64,000 nucleotides of DNA. Origin: an uncultured Rhodopila sp. Its GTDB lineage: Bacteria; Pseudomonadota; Alphaproteobacteria; Acetobacterales; Acetobacteraceae. The position numbers and the translations under genes were made by a program. The DNA lies in the NCBI RefSeq assembly GCF_903944925.1, contig NZ_CAJATU010000089.1:1-64000 (forward strand), written 5' to 3'. The notes under the pieces are model-generated. The model was not told the DNA's origin. It saw only the letters and a list, made by a program, of their open reading frames with translations, and made no database searches. Below are positions 44,685-52,329 of this stretch, one piece after another; the stretch's first letter is position 1; each line of letters begins with the position of its first letter.

Positions 44685-45482
44685 ATGTTGACCGAATCCC
44701 AGGTCCGCCAGTTCCACGAGGAAGGCTACCTCTTCCTGCCGGAAACCTTCTCCCCCACCGAAGTGTCCATCCTCAAGTCCGAGGCTGAAGCGATCTACCG
44801 CCAGCAGCGCCCGGAGGTCTGGCGCGAGAAATCCGGCGCCCCGCGCACCGCATTCGCCGCCCATCTTTATAATGAGGCGCACGGCCTGCTCGCCCGCCAT
44901 CCCCGCATGATTCGTCCGGTCGAACACCTCTTTGGCGAGCCGGTCTACATGCATCAGTACAAAATCAACGCCAAAGCCTCGTTCACCGGCGATGTCTGGC
45001 AGTGGCACCAGGACTACGGCACCTGGGCACGCGACGACGGCATGCCGGAGCCGCGCGCCATGAACATCGCCGTGTTCCTCGACGAGGTGATGCCAATTAA
45101 CGGCCCGCTGATGCTGGTGCCACGAAGCCACACGCATGGGGTGCTCGCGGCCGGACACGATACCAGCACGACGTCCTATCCGCTGTGGACCCTCGACGAA
45201 CCCACCGTGACGAAACTCGTAGAAGAAGGCGGTATCGTCGCGCCGACGGGCAAACCGGGCGGCCTGCTGCTGTTTCACGGCAACCTGGTGCACGGTTCGG
45301 CCGGCAACATCACGCCTTATCCTCGCAAAATCGTCTACCTGACCCTGAACGCGGTCTCCAACTTCATACGCAAGCCGACACGGCCGGAGTGGATCGCGCA
45401 TACCGATTTTCGCCCGATCGTGCCCGGGGATGCAGATGCGCTGACCCGCTATGCGGAAGGCTTCCGTCAGGCCGCGGAATAG
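44685..45482 (+). CDS. PhyH-family 2OG/Fe(II) dioxygenase, EctD-like
   Basis: A 265-residue non-heme iron dioxygenase. The iron ligands are WHQDYGTW (His and Asp) and the later His in FHGNLVHGSAGN. NGPLMLVPRSHTHGVL and the length resemble ectoine hydroxylase EctD and related amino-acid hydroxylases, but no ect synthesis genes are near. AGGAGGAGCGACCC precedes ATG 44685. The sulfite dehydrogenase genes follow 64 bp later on the same strand; a functional link is not evident. Substrate uncertain. Confidence 0.82.
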   Translation: MLTESQVRQFHEEGYLFLPETFSPTEVSILKSEAEAIYRQQRPEVWREKSGAPRTAFAAHLYNEAHGLLARHPRMIRPVEHLFGEPVYMHQYKINAKASFTGDVWQWHQDYGTWARDDGMPEPRAMNIAVFLDEVMPINGPLMLVPRSHTHGVLAAGHDTSTTSYPLWTLDEPTVTKLVEEGGIVAPTGKPGGLLLFHGNLVHGSAGNITPYPRKIVYLTLNAVSNFIRKPTRPEWIAHTDFRPIVPGDADALTRYAEGFRQAAE

Positions 45483-45546
45483 GCTTCTCACGTGCCCGTG
45501 AACCGATGATACAACTACCTTGCGATTGGATCGGCAGGGAGGAACA

Positions 45547-46752
45547 ATGCAGCGACGCACTGTAATAGCCGGCGGCGGCGCAGCTTTGCTTGCGCCGGTT
45601 TCGGCAATGGCGGACGGCTTGGTTTTACCCCCGGAGTTGCCGGACGGCACGAGGCAGATCGCCCGGGCGGCCAATCTGCCCGGTAAAACCCGTTTGCTTC
45701 GGCTGGCCGATCGGCCGCCCAATTATGCGACGCCCACCGACGTGTTTGCCGACACGATCACGCCCAACGACCGTTTTTTCGTGCGCTATCATATCGATGC
45801 CGTGCCAACGCCTCCGCCGATAGACGACTGGGTCCTGACCATCGGCGGCGAGGCCGCGGTCCAGGATGCGCGGCTGAAATGGGACGATTTGCTCGACCTT
45901 CCGCAAGTCGGCGTGGTGGCGGTCTGCCAATGCGCCGGCAACCGGCGCGGTCTGTGCGTCCCGCACGTCGCTGGAGTGCAATGGGGCGACGGCGCCATGG
46001 GATGCGCCGAGTGGCGCGGCCCGCGATTGAGCGACGTCCTGAGAGTGGCGCGGATCAAAGCCGGAGCGGTTGAGATTTATGTCGGGGGCGCCGACTCGCC
46101 GCCGGTGCCCGGACCGCCGGCGTTCCGCAAGAGCATCCCGCTCGCGAAGGCGATGGATGACGATACGATCATAGCGATTTCCATGAACGACGCTCCCCTG
46201 CCGCTGCTGAACGGGTATCCGGCGCGGCTGGTTGTCCCCGGATGGACGGGCACGTATTGGATGAAGCACCTGAACAGGATCGAGATCAGCGCAACGCCAC
46301 TTGCCAATTTCTGGATGAAGACCGCGTACCGGGTTCCTGCCGGACTGTTTCCGGTGCAGCAGCCTTTTGCCTCGCAGGCGTCGGAAACCTCGGCGCCGAT
46401 AACGGAAATGGTCGTCAATTCGATCATCGCCGATCCGGTGGAAGGCGGGGAAGTCGAGCGCTCGGGGTTCACCGTCAGCGGAGTGGCCTGGGACCGCGGT
46501 ACAGGCATCCGCCGGGTCGAAGTCTCGCTCGACGATGGTAAGACCTGGCTGGACACCCTGCTCGATCGTCCGCTGGGTCCCTATGCCTATCGCCGCTTCA
46601 GCCTGGACACCGGCTTCCTGCGCCGGGGCCAATACCGGCTGTTCAGCCGCGCCACCAGCAACGCCGGTGAGCGGCAATCGGACGTTCTGAAGGCGAACCC
46701 GGGTGGGTACCATAACAACGTCCCGCGCGGAATCTCGGTGACGGTCGTATGA
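45547..46752 (+). CDS. sorA: Sulfite dehydrogenase, molybdopterin subunit
   Basis: A 401-residue sulfite oxidase-family protein. The N-terminus MQRRTVIAGGGAALLAPVSAMA has a twin-Arg signal, fitting Tat export of a folded Mo enzyme. The Mo-ligating Cys is in CQCAGNRRG. The dimerisation domain at the C-terminus (about 280-400) is typical. GGGAGGAACA gives a strong ribosome site at ATG 45547. The next gene, overlapping by ATGA, encodes a small c-type cytochrome, so this is the SorAB type passing electrons from sulfite to cytochrome c in the periplasm. Confidence 0.9.
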   Translation: MQRRTVIAGGGAALLAPVSAMADGLVLPPELPDGTRQIARAANLPGKTRLLRLADRPPNYATPTDVFADTITPNDRFFVRYHIDAVPTPPPIDDWVLTIGGEAAVQDARLKWDDLLDLPQVGVVAVCQCAGNRRGLCVPHVAGVQWGDGAMGCAEWRGPRLSDVLRVARIKAGAVEIYVGGADSPPVPGPPAFRKSIPLAKAMDDDTIIAISMNDAPLPLLNGYPARLVVPGWTGTYWMKHLNRIEISATPLANFWMKTAYRVPAGLFPVQQPFASQASETSAPITEMVVNSIIADPVEGGEVERSGFTVSGVAWDRGTGIRRVEVSLDDGKTWLDTLLDRPLGPYAYRRFSLDTGFLRRGQYRLFSRATSNAGERQSDVLKANPGGYHNNVPRGISVTVV

Positions 46753-47042
46753 GAGCGGGCGCGGGGGTCATCCTGGCGCTGTTGCTGTGCCGCGCAGCCA
46801 TGGCGGCCGATGCTCCGGCTCCGCTCAAGCCCGGGGAGGGTGCGGAAGCGACCAGCGGTTACTGCAACGCCTGCCACACCTCGGATTACATTGTCATGAA
46901 CAGCGTGTTTCTGTCGCCCGCGGCCTGGAAGGCCGAGGTGACGAAGATGCGCACGGCGTTCGGCGCGCAGATCGACGACGGCGTGGCGGCCGAGATCGCG
47001 GCCTATCTGGCGGCGAACTATGGGGTGGCGGCGAAGCCGTAG
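46749..47042 (+). CDS. sorB: Sulfite dehydrogenase cytochrome c subunit
   Basis: A 97-residue protein: signal peptide to about AMAADA, then CNACHTSDYI with the haem-binding CxxCH. The axial Met is probably in VFLSPAAWKAEVTKMR. It begins on the ATG that overlaps the sorA stop, so the two are coupled. It would take electrons from SorA and pass them to the respiratory chain. Confidence 0.88.
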   Translation: MRAGAGVILALLLCRAAMAADAPAPLKPGEGAEATSGYCNACHTSDYIVMNSVFLSPAAWKAEVTKMRTAFGAQIDDGVAAEIAAYLAANYGVAAKP

Positions 47043-47121
47043 CGGTTTCTGAACCGCCCTCCCCGCACGCGGTCCGGAGAGGGCGGACTGCCTCGGCCTC
47101 AACCGACTGCCCGGCGGACCT

Positions 47122-47694
47122 TTAGGCTGCGGCCCTGTCGTTGTCGCGACCTGGTGCGTCCGGACCAGTTATTGCCGCGGGAGCTTCGGCGTCCGGCTCG
47201 CTGCTCTCGTCGTCGGCATCAATCGTCAGATCCTCGTCGTCATCGTCAGAGCCGCCGAAGGATATCCCGCCGAGGTCACCGATGAGCAGCGGCTTGCCGT
47301 CGCGTCCGAACTCGAACGCCGTATCGCAGGCGGCGGGGTCAACCGACCCGCACGTCGGCATCGACAATGCGGCGGGCTAACGACTGCATCAGCTCATCGT
47401 GCGGGAACCGAACGAGGGGAGCAACGCGTTCTTCGCGCCCACGGCGAAGGTATCGTGCAGGAATACCCCTGCCGTGACGCCGGATGGCGACGGACCGCGC
47501 GCCACCACCAGCATGCCCATGCCCGTCTTGAACCGTGCCTCGGAAACCAAGCAGTGTCGTATCGGTTCAGCCTGCGCGGCGCGAACCTGTCCGGAGACGC
47601 TTTTGGCCTGGTTCTCGACCTGACGCTTTTCCGCGACGATGACCTTGCGGCGTTGGGCCTTGGCGGCACGGCGGGCTGCGACGTTTCTTGCCAT
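47122..47694 (-). pseudogene. Broken gene of the MARNVAARRAAK-type family
   Basis: Two remnants lie in one frame. The first (47694 to 47389) starts MARNVAARRAAKAQRRK, has PIRHCLVSEARFKTGMGMLVVARG and FLHDTFAVGAKNAL, then meets TGA (47389-47391) and TAG (47380-47382). The second (47361 to 47122) resumes with VDPAACDTAFEFGRDGKPLL. I recall related intact proteins with both parts in one chain and a longer middle (about 60-80 residues) absent here. The tail is unusually acidic (GSDDDDEDLTID). The gene seems to have lost its middle. Two separate small genes remain possible. Confidence 0.5.
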
Positions 47695-47887
47695 GGGAAC
47701 CCCTCCAACCGTTTTACGAGGTCCGCACTATATCTGGGGGTCGGCGTTGAAATCCACACGCTACATCTGTAAAATCGAAGGATAATGTCCGGATGTCATC
47801 AGCTCGACCCCGACCGGACAGTAGCATGTCGAAATAGTAACAGCCTTGTGGTTTCCATTGCCGGCGCGTTCGGTCCAGGTTTGGCCC

Positions 47888-47963
47888 GGGCCGGTAGCTC
47901 AGCGTCAGAGCACACGCTGGATAAGCGTAAGGTCGGACGGTTCAATTCCTCCCCGGCCCACCA
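47888..47963 (+). tRNA. Degenerate tRNA-Ile(GAT), probable pseudo-tRNA
   Basis: The acceptor stem GGGCCGG/CCGGCCC is perfect and the 3' CCA is encoded. The anticodon loop is TGGATAA, anticodon GAT at 47920-47922. Position 33, normally U, is G. The D loop is one base short and lacks GG. The last anticodon-stem pair is C-A. The T stem has an extra C (GGACGG against CCTCC). Each change is damaging, so a working isoleucine tRNA is unlikely; the working copy is usually in the rRNA operons. Confidence 0.7.
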
Positions 47964-48258
47964 ATCGACCCGATGGTAGTGATCGGCCACTGCCGGCGGG
48001 CCAGAATGCGCTTCCATCGCGCCAGAAGGCATGATCCGCGCTGCACCGCCAGCAAAAGTCGCAGGCGGCGAGGCAGGATCGCCGAGATCGCTCGCAAGAC
48101 CCCTGATATGATATGGCGGGGATCGTCCGCTCCTGACGATCCCGGGGAGCAGACGCGCCAAAGTGAGAGGCAATGCAGCTCGTCAGGGTCGCAACAACCA
48201 TGACGGTTCAGCACGACGCGCCTATCGCGTAGCGGCCACTGGCCTGAGTCCCCCGCGC
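47964..48258. other. Non-coding stretch between the degenerate tRNA and hbd
   Basis: No gene is supported. A hairpin GGGATCGTC (48119-48127) with GACGATCCC (48135-48143) and a 7-nt loop stands alone and could end transcripts coming from the left or right. Nothing else was recognised. Confidence 0.4.
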
Positions 48259-49182
48259 CTACCGGGTCGGGCGTGGCGGGGTCTGGGTGTAATCGTAGAA
48301 TCCGCGGCCAGTCTTGCGGCCGTACCAGCCGGCTTCGACATACTTCACCAGCAGCGGGCAAGGACGGTACTTGCTGTCGGATAGACCGTCATACAGCACC
48401 TGCATGATCGACAGGCAGGTATCCAGCCCGATAAAGTCAGCCAGTTCCAGCGGCCCCATCGGATGGTTGGCGCCCAGCTTCATCGCATCGTCGATCGCCG
48501 AGACCGGTGCAACCCCCTCATACAGCGCGAACACCGCCTCATTGATCATCGGGACGAGAATGCGGTTTACGATGAACGCGGGAAAATCCTCGGCCACCGC
48601 GCTGGTCTTGCCCAGCCTGTGTGCCAACGCCTTCACCGCCTGGAACGTCGGTTCGTCCGTTGCGATGCCGCGGATGATTTCCACCAGCTTCATGACCGGA
48701 ACCGGGTTCATGAAGTGCATGCCGATAAACTTCTCCGGACGGTCGGTCGCCGCGCCGAGGCGGGTGATCGAAATCGAAGAGGTGTTGGACGCGATCAGGG
48801 CGGACGGCTTCAGGTGCGGGATCAGCGCCTTGAACACCACCCGCTTGAGGTCTTCCTTTTCCGTTGCCGCCTCGATGACGAAATCCGCGTCCGCGAAGGA
48901 GGCATAGTCGGTCGAGGTCGTCACCAGGGCCAGGGCGTTGTCTCGCTGGTCCGGCGTGATCAGCGAACGGCGGACCTGACGGTCCATGTTGCGGCCCAGG
49001 TTCGCGGCGGCCTTGGTCACCACGTCCTGCTTGATATCAACGAGCACGACGGACAAGCCGGACAGCGCGCAGACATGGGCAATGCCGGTGCCCATCTGCC
49101 CGGCCCCGATAATGCCGACCGACCGGATGTCCGGCGGGTCGATGATGGAAAATCCGGTGGATGGCTGGACGTCAGTGGACAT
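48259..49182 (-). CDS. hbdA: 3-hydroxybutyryl-CoA dehydrogenase
   Basis: A 307-residue enzyme of the 3-hydroxyacyl-CoA dehydrogenase family. The NAD loop is GIIGAGQMGTGIAH (about 22-35). The family block GMHFMNPVPVMKLVEII contains the catalytic His. The C-terminal domain has GLDTCLSIMQVLYDGL. It interconverts acetoacetyl-CoA and 3-hydroxybutyryl-CoA, in beta-oxidation or PHB metabolism. It follows etfA directly (stop and start adjacent), the common alphaproteobacterial order etfB-etfA-hbd. Confidence 0.92.
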   Translation of the reverse strand: MSTDVQPSTGFSIIDPPDIRSVGIIGAGQMGTGIAHVCALSGLSVVLVDIKQDVVTKAAANLGRNMDRQVRRSLITPDQRDNALALVTTSTDYASFADADFVIEAATEKEDLKRVVFKALIPHLKPSALIASNTSSISITRLGAATDRPEKFIGMHFMNPVPVMKLVEIIRGIATDEPTFQAVKALAHRLGKTSAVAEDFPAFIVNRILVPMINEAVFALYEGVAPVSAIDDAMKLGANHPMGPLELADFIGLDTCLSIMQVLYDGLSDSKYRPCPLLVKYVEAGWYGRKTGRGFYDYTQTPPRPTR

Positions 49183-50118
49183 TCACGAGCGCTCCAATTC
49201 CGCTGCCAGTTCCGGCAGCGCGGTAAAAAGGTCAGCAACCAGGCCGTAATCAGCCACCTGGAAGATGGGCGCTTCCTCGTCCTTATTGATCGCGACAATT
49301 ACCTTGCTGTCCTTCATTCCGGCAAGGTGCTGGATGGCGCCGGAAATGCCGACAGCAATGTAAAGGTCCGGCGCAACGATTTTTCCGGTCTGACCGACCT
49401 GGAACTCATTGGGCACGAAGCCGGCATCGACCGCCGCGCGCGAGGCGCCGACGGCGGCGCCGAGCTTATCAGCAATCGGTTCGATAAGCTTGAAGTTTTC
49501 TCCGTTCTGCATGCCGCGGCCGCCGGAAATCACCACCCGGGCCGCGGTGAGTTCCGGCCGCTCGCTCTTGGACAGCTCGGTGGAGACGAATTTGCTCAGG
49601 CCGGGCAGATCGCCGACGGTCACGGGCTCGATCGCCGCGCTGCCGCCCTCGGCCGCGACCGGGTCGAAGCTGGCGGCGCGGACGGTAATGATCTTCTTGC
49701 TGTCGGACGACTTCACCGTCGCCATGCCGTTGCCGGCATAAATCGGCCGCACGAACGTGTCGGCGTCTACGACATGCGCGATGTCGCTGATCGGCTGGAG
49801 GTCAAGCAGGGCGGCCACGCGCGGCAGGACATTCTTGCCGACGGCGGTGGTGGCGGCGAGGATGTGCGTATAGTTCGGCGCAAGTCCGACCAGCAGTGCC
49901 GCTGCCGGCTCCGCCAGCAGGTGATCCAGCGCCGGGTTGTCGGCGACCAGCACCTTGGTCACGCCGGGCAGCTTCGCCGCCGCGGCCGAGGCACCCGACA
50001 GGTCAACGCCCGCCACCAGGACATGCACTTCACCGAGGGCCGTTGCCGCGGCCACCGCGCTGCGCGACGGCTGCTTGATGCCGGCATGATCGAATTCGAG
50101 AAGGACCAGGCTCGTCAT
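49183..50118 (-). CDS. etfA: Electron transfer flavoprotein alpha subunit
   Basis: A 311-residue FAD-binding subunit. The C-terminal FAD domain has [33 protein letters not shown], then [29 protein letters not shown], the standard ETF-alpha signature. With EtfB it accepts electrons from acyl-CoA dehydrogenases and passes them to ETF-ubiquinone oxidoreductase. The three acyl-CoA dehydrogenases in this window are natural donors. It starts two bases after etfB. Confidence 0.95.
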   Translation of the reverse strand: MTSLVLLEFDHAGIKQPSRSAVAAATALGEVHVLVAGVDLSGASAAAAKLPGVTKVLVADNPALDHLLAEPAAALLVGLAPNYTHILAATTAVGKNVLPRVAALLDLQPISDIAHVVDADTFVRPIYAGNGMATVKSSDSKKIITVRAASFDPVAAEGGSAAIEPVTVGDLPGLSKFVSTELSKSERPELTAARVVISGGRGMQNGENFKLIEPIADKLGAAVGASRAAVDAGFVPNEFQVGQTGKIVAPDLYIAVGISGAIQHLAGMKDSKVIVAINKDEEAPIFQVADYGLVADLFTALPELAAELERS

Positions 50119-50120
50119 CG

Positions 50121-50870
50121 TCAGATCACCTTCGCTTCAGTCTTGAGCTTGCCGACAAGTTCGGCCACCGTCTTGACCTTGACGCCGGCCTTGCGCTTTG
50201 GCGGCTCCTCCACCTTCAGGACGGTCAGCCGCGGTGTGGTATCGACCCCGAGATCGGCCGGTTTCACGTTGGCGATCGGCTTCTTGCGCGCCTTCATGAT
50301 GTTCGGCAGGGAGGCGTAGCGCGGCTCATTCAGCCGCAGATCGGTTGTGATGATCGCGGGCAGGTTCAGCGCCACCGTCTCCAGGCCGCCATCGACCTCA
50401 CGCGTGACGGTGGCGATGTCGCCGGCGACCTCGACCTTGCTCGCGAAGGTGCCCTGCGACCAGCCGAGCAGCGCGGCCAGCATCTGGCCGGTCGCGCTCA
50501 TGTCGTCGTCGATAGCCTGCTTGCCGAGAATGACGAGCTGCGGCTTTTCCTGGTCAACAATCGCCTTCAGCAGTTTCGCGACGGCAAGCTGCTGAAGCTC
50601 GTCGGTGGTTTCTACCAGAATGCCGCGGTCCGCTCCCATCGCCAGGGCCGTGCGGAGCGTCTCCGAGCACTGCGGAACGCCCATGGAGATCGCGACGATC
50701 TCAGTCACGACGCCTTTCTCCTTCAGGCGGACGGCTTCCTCGACGGCGATTTCATCGAACGGATTCATCGACATCTTGACCCCGGCGGTCTCGATGCCGG
50801 AGCCGTCGGTCTTCACACGGACCTTGACGTTGTAGTCAACAACCCGCTTGACGGGGACGAGTATTTTCAT
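50121..50870 (-). CDS. etfB: Electron transfer flavoprotein beta subunit
   Basis: A 249-residue AMP-binding subunit starting [19 protein letters not shown] at ATG 50870. It shows [17 protein letters not shown] and the ETF-beta signature [40 protein letters not shown]. An in-frame extension to 50966 is rejected because homologues begin at MKILVPVK. First gene of etfB-etfA-hbd. Confidence 0.95.
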   Translation of the reverse strand: MKILVPVKRVVDYNVKVRVKTDGSGIETAGVKMSMNPFDEIAVEEAVRLKEKGVVTEIVAISMGVPQCSETLRTALAMGADRGILVETTDELQQLAVAKLLKAIVDQEKPQLVILGKQAIDDDMSATGQMLAALLGWSQGTFASKVEVAGDIATVTREVDGGLETVALNLPAIITTDLRLNEPRYASLPNIMKARKKPIANVKPADLGVDTTPRLTVLKVEEPPKRKAGVKVKTVAELVGKLKTEAKVI

Positions 50871-51024
50871 GGGAAATCGAACCGCTTCCTTGGGACGTGG
50901 GTGGACGCAGATGGTAACGGCCGGGACCCGTGTTGGTGCCGAGTCATTGCCTGTTCGCACCTGCAAAAAGGGCTTTGGACCATATTCACGCGGATTACCG
51001 GTGTCAAACGACGCCGGTCGCGCG

Positions 51025-51216
51025 TCAGGACCGCAGCAGACTCATCATGATCACCAGCAGGATGATGGCGCTGGCCTGGAGGATGACGCGCCAGCGCATC
51101 AACTTGTTGGACCGCGCCGGGTCCGGTTCCCGGACCATCCCAAGCATGCCGGCGATCAGCACGCCCAGCGTGGCCAGGAGGAGGATACCAACCAGGACCG
51201 TGAGGAATGTGTGCAT
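51025..51216 (-). CDS. Small twin-transmembrane protein
   Basis: A 63-residue protein: membrane helix 1 ([22 protein letters not shown]), short polar loop with [15 protein letters not shown], then helix 2 ([17 protein letters not shown]). It matches the small HIG1-like twin-transmembrane proteins found in many alphaproteobacteria, thought to associate with respiratory complexes. An upstream in-frame extension was rejected because it reads as Pro/Arg-rich noise over the decayed neighbour. Confidence 0.65.
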   Translation of the reverse strand: MHTFLTVLVGILLLATLGVLIAGMLGMVREPDPARSNKLMRWRVILQASAIILLVIMMSLLRS

Positions 51217-51347
51217 GTGAGGATGATAAGCCGAGCGGTGATTTGCGGTCCAGAGGTCGGAGCGGCCGGATAAGGCGCGTGCGGCACCGTCCCGCCGTTG
51301 CGGGCGCAGCGAGCCACCAACCACCTTGCCCTGCGGCGCGGGCAAAC

Positions 51348-52110
51348 TCAGCGAAAGACGATCTCCACGCGACGGTTCTGCGCTTCGCGGACACCCGGGC
51401 CCGTGGCGACGAGCAGCCTGGTATCGCCCAAGCCGTTGACCGCGATAATCGGCTGTTTCAACCCGTTGCGCAGCAGTTCCGCCGCCACCGCCCGGGCGCG
51501 GCGGAGCGAAAGGCGGTGTTGTATTGATGCGTGCCGGAGGTGTCGGCATAGCCATCGACCGAGATTCGCGTCACCTCGGTCTGCACCGCATTGCGCGCGG
51601 CTTCGGCGATCACCTCGCGGGCACGGCCGGTCAAGTCAGCGCGATCCCAATCGAAGAATACCAGATAGCTGCGGACCGGTGCCGCGGCGGGCGCGGGATT
51701 GCCCGGGCCCGCCGCGGGCGGCGGCGCGCCCGAAGATCCAGCGCAGGCCGGCATTGAACGACCAGCCTCGGAAGCCGCCGTCGTTGACCACATTCTGTTG
51801 CCAGGCAACGTCGCCGTACACCGAAATCGTTCGCGTCAGGGTATTGGTGACGCCGCCGCCGACTTGCACGGATGTGCCGTGGTTGGCGACGCCAAACGGC
51901 ACATTGCCAATGGTTGCGTCCTGCTGCCGCACCCTTGCAGCGCGTTCAGCTTGGCGTACGGCGTGATGCGCGTCTCCTCCGGACCGGCGAACGGATGCAC
52001 CAGCCGGACGCCGATGCGCGCGATGGACTGATTGAGGCCGCCGATGTTGAAGTCGATGCCGTTGCCATCGACGAGAAGCCGGCGGCCAGCGGGATGCAGG
52101 CGCCCACGTT
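51348..52110 (-). pseudogene. Frameshifted autotransporter-barrel/OmpA-domain gene
   Basis: Reading on the minus strand, pieces of one protein appear in successive frames. First comes a barrel segment (GIDFNIGGLNQSIARIGVRL, then VHPFAGPEETRITPYAKLNA), broken near 51920. Next is DATIGNVPFGVANHGTSVQVGGG, then WSFNAGLRWIFG, broken near 51740. Next is SYLVFFDWDRADLT, then ISVDGYADTSGTHQYN (OmpA-type), broken near 51513. Last is RARAVAAELLRNGLKQPI, ending VEIVFR. Three frame changes and no visible start make it non-functional. The intact gene would have joined an outer-membrane barrel to an OmpA-like peptidoglycan-binding domain. Confidence 0.75.
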
Positions 52111-52329
52111 TCCGCGGAATGGGAACATGTTTCCTACGCAATGGGACGAAAAAACAATTAATACATGTTCAACAGTCCGGCAACCGGATCGTTTGGCTGC
52201 CGGACCTGACCGGAGCGCGGCGGAAAATCGATGATGCGTCGGCGAGCACTGAGACACCGCTGTGTTCGTGCCGCTGCCGTGGCGGCTTTAACGTTGACCC
52301 GCGACTGACTTTTGTGGTCGTACGCGCCG

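Noticed and set aside
47380-47391. In-frame TGA read as selenocysteine in the split gene
   Set aside because: A TAG follows nine bases later and no SECIS-like hairpin is evident; gene decay is simpler.
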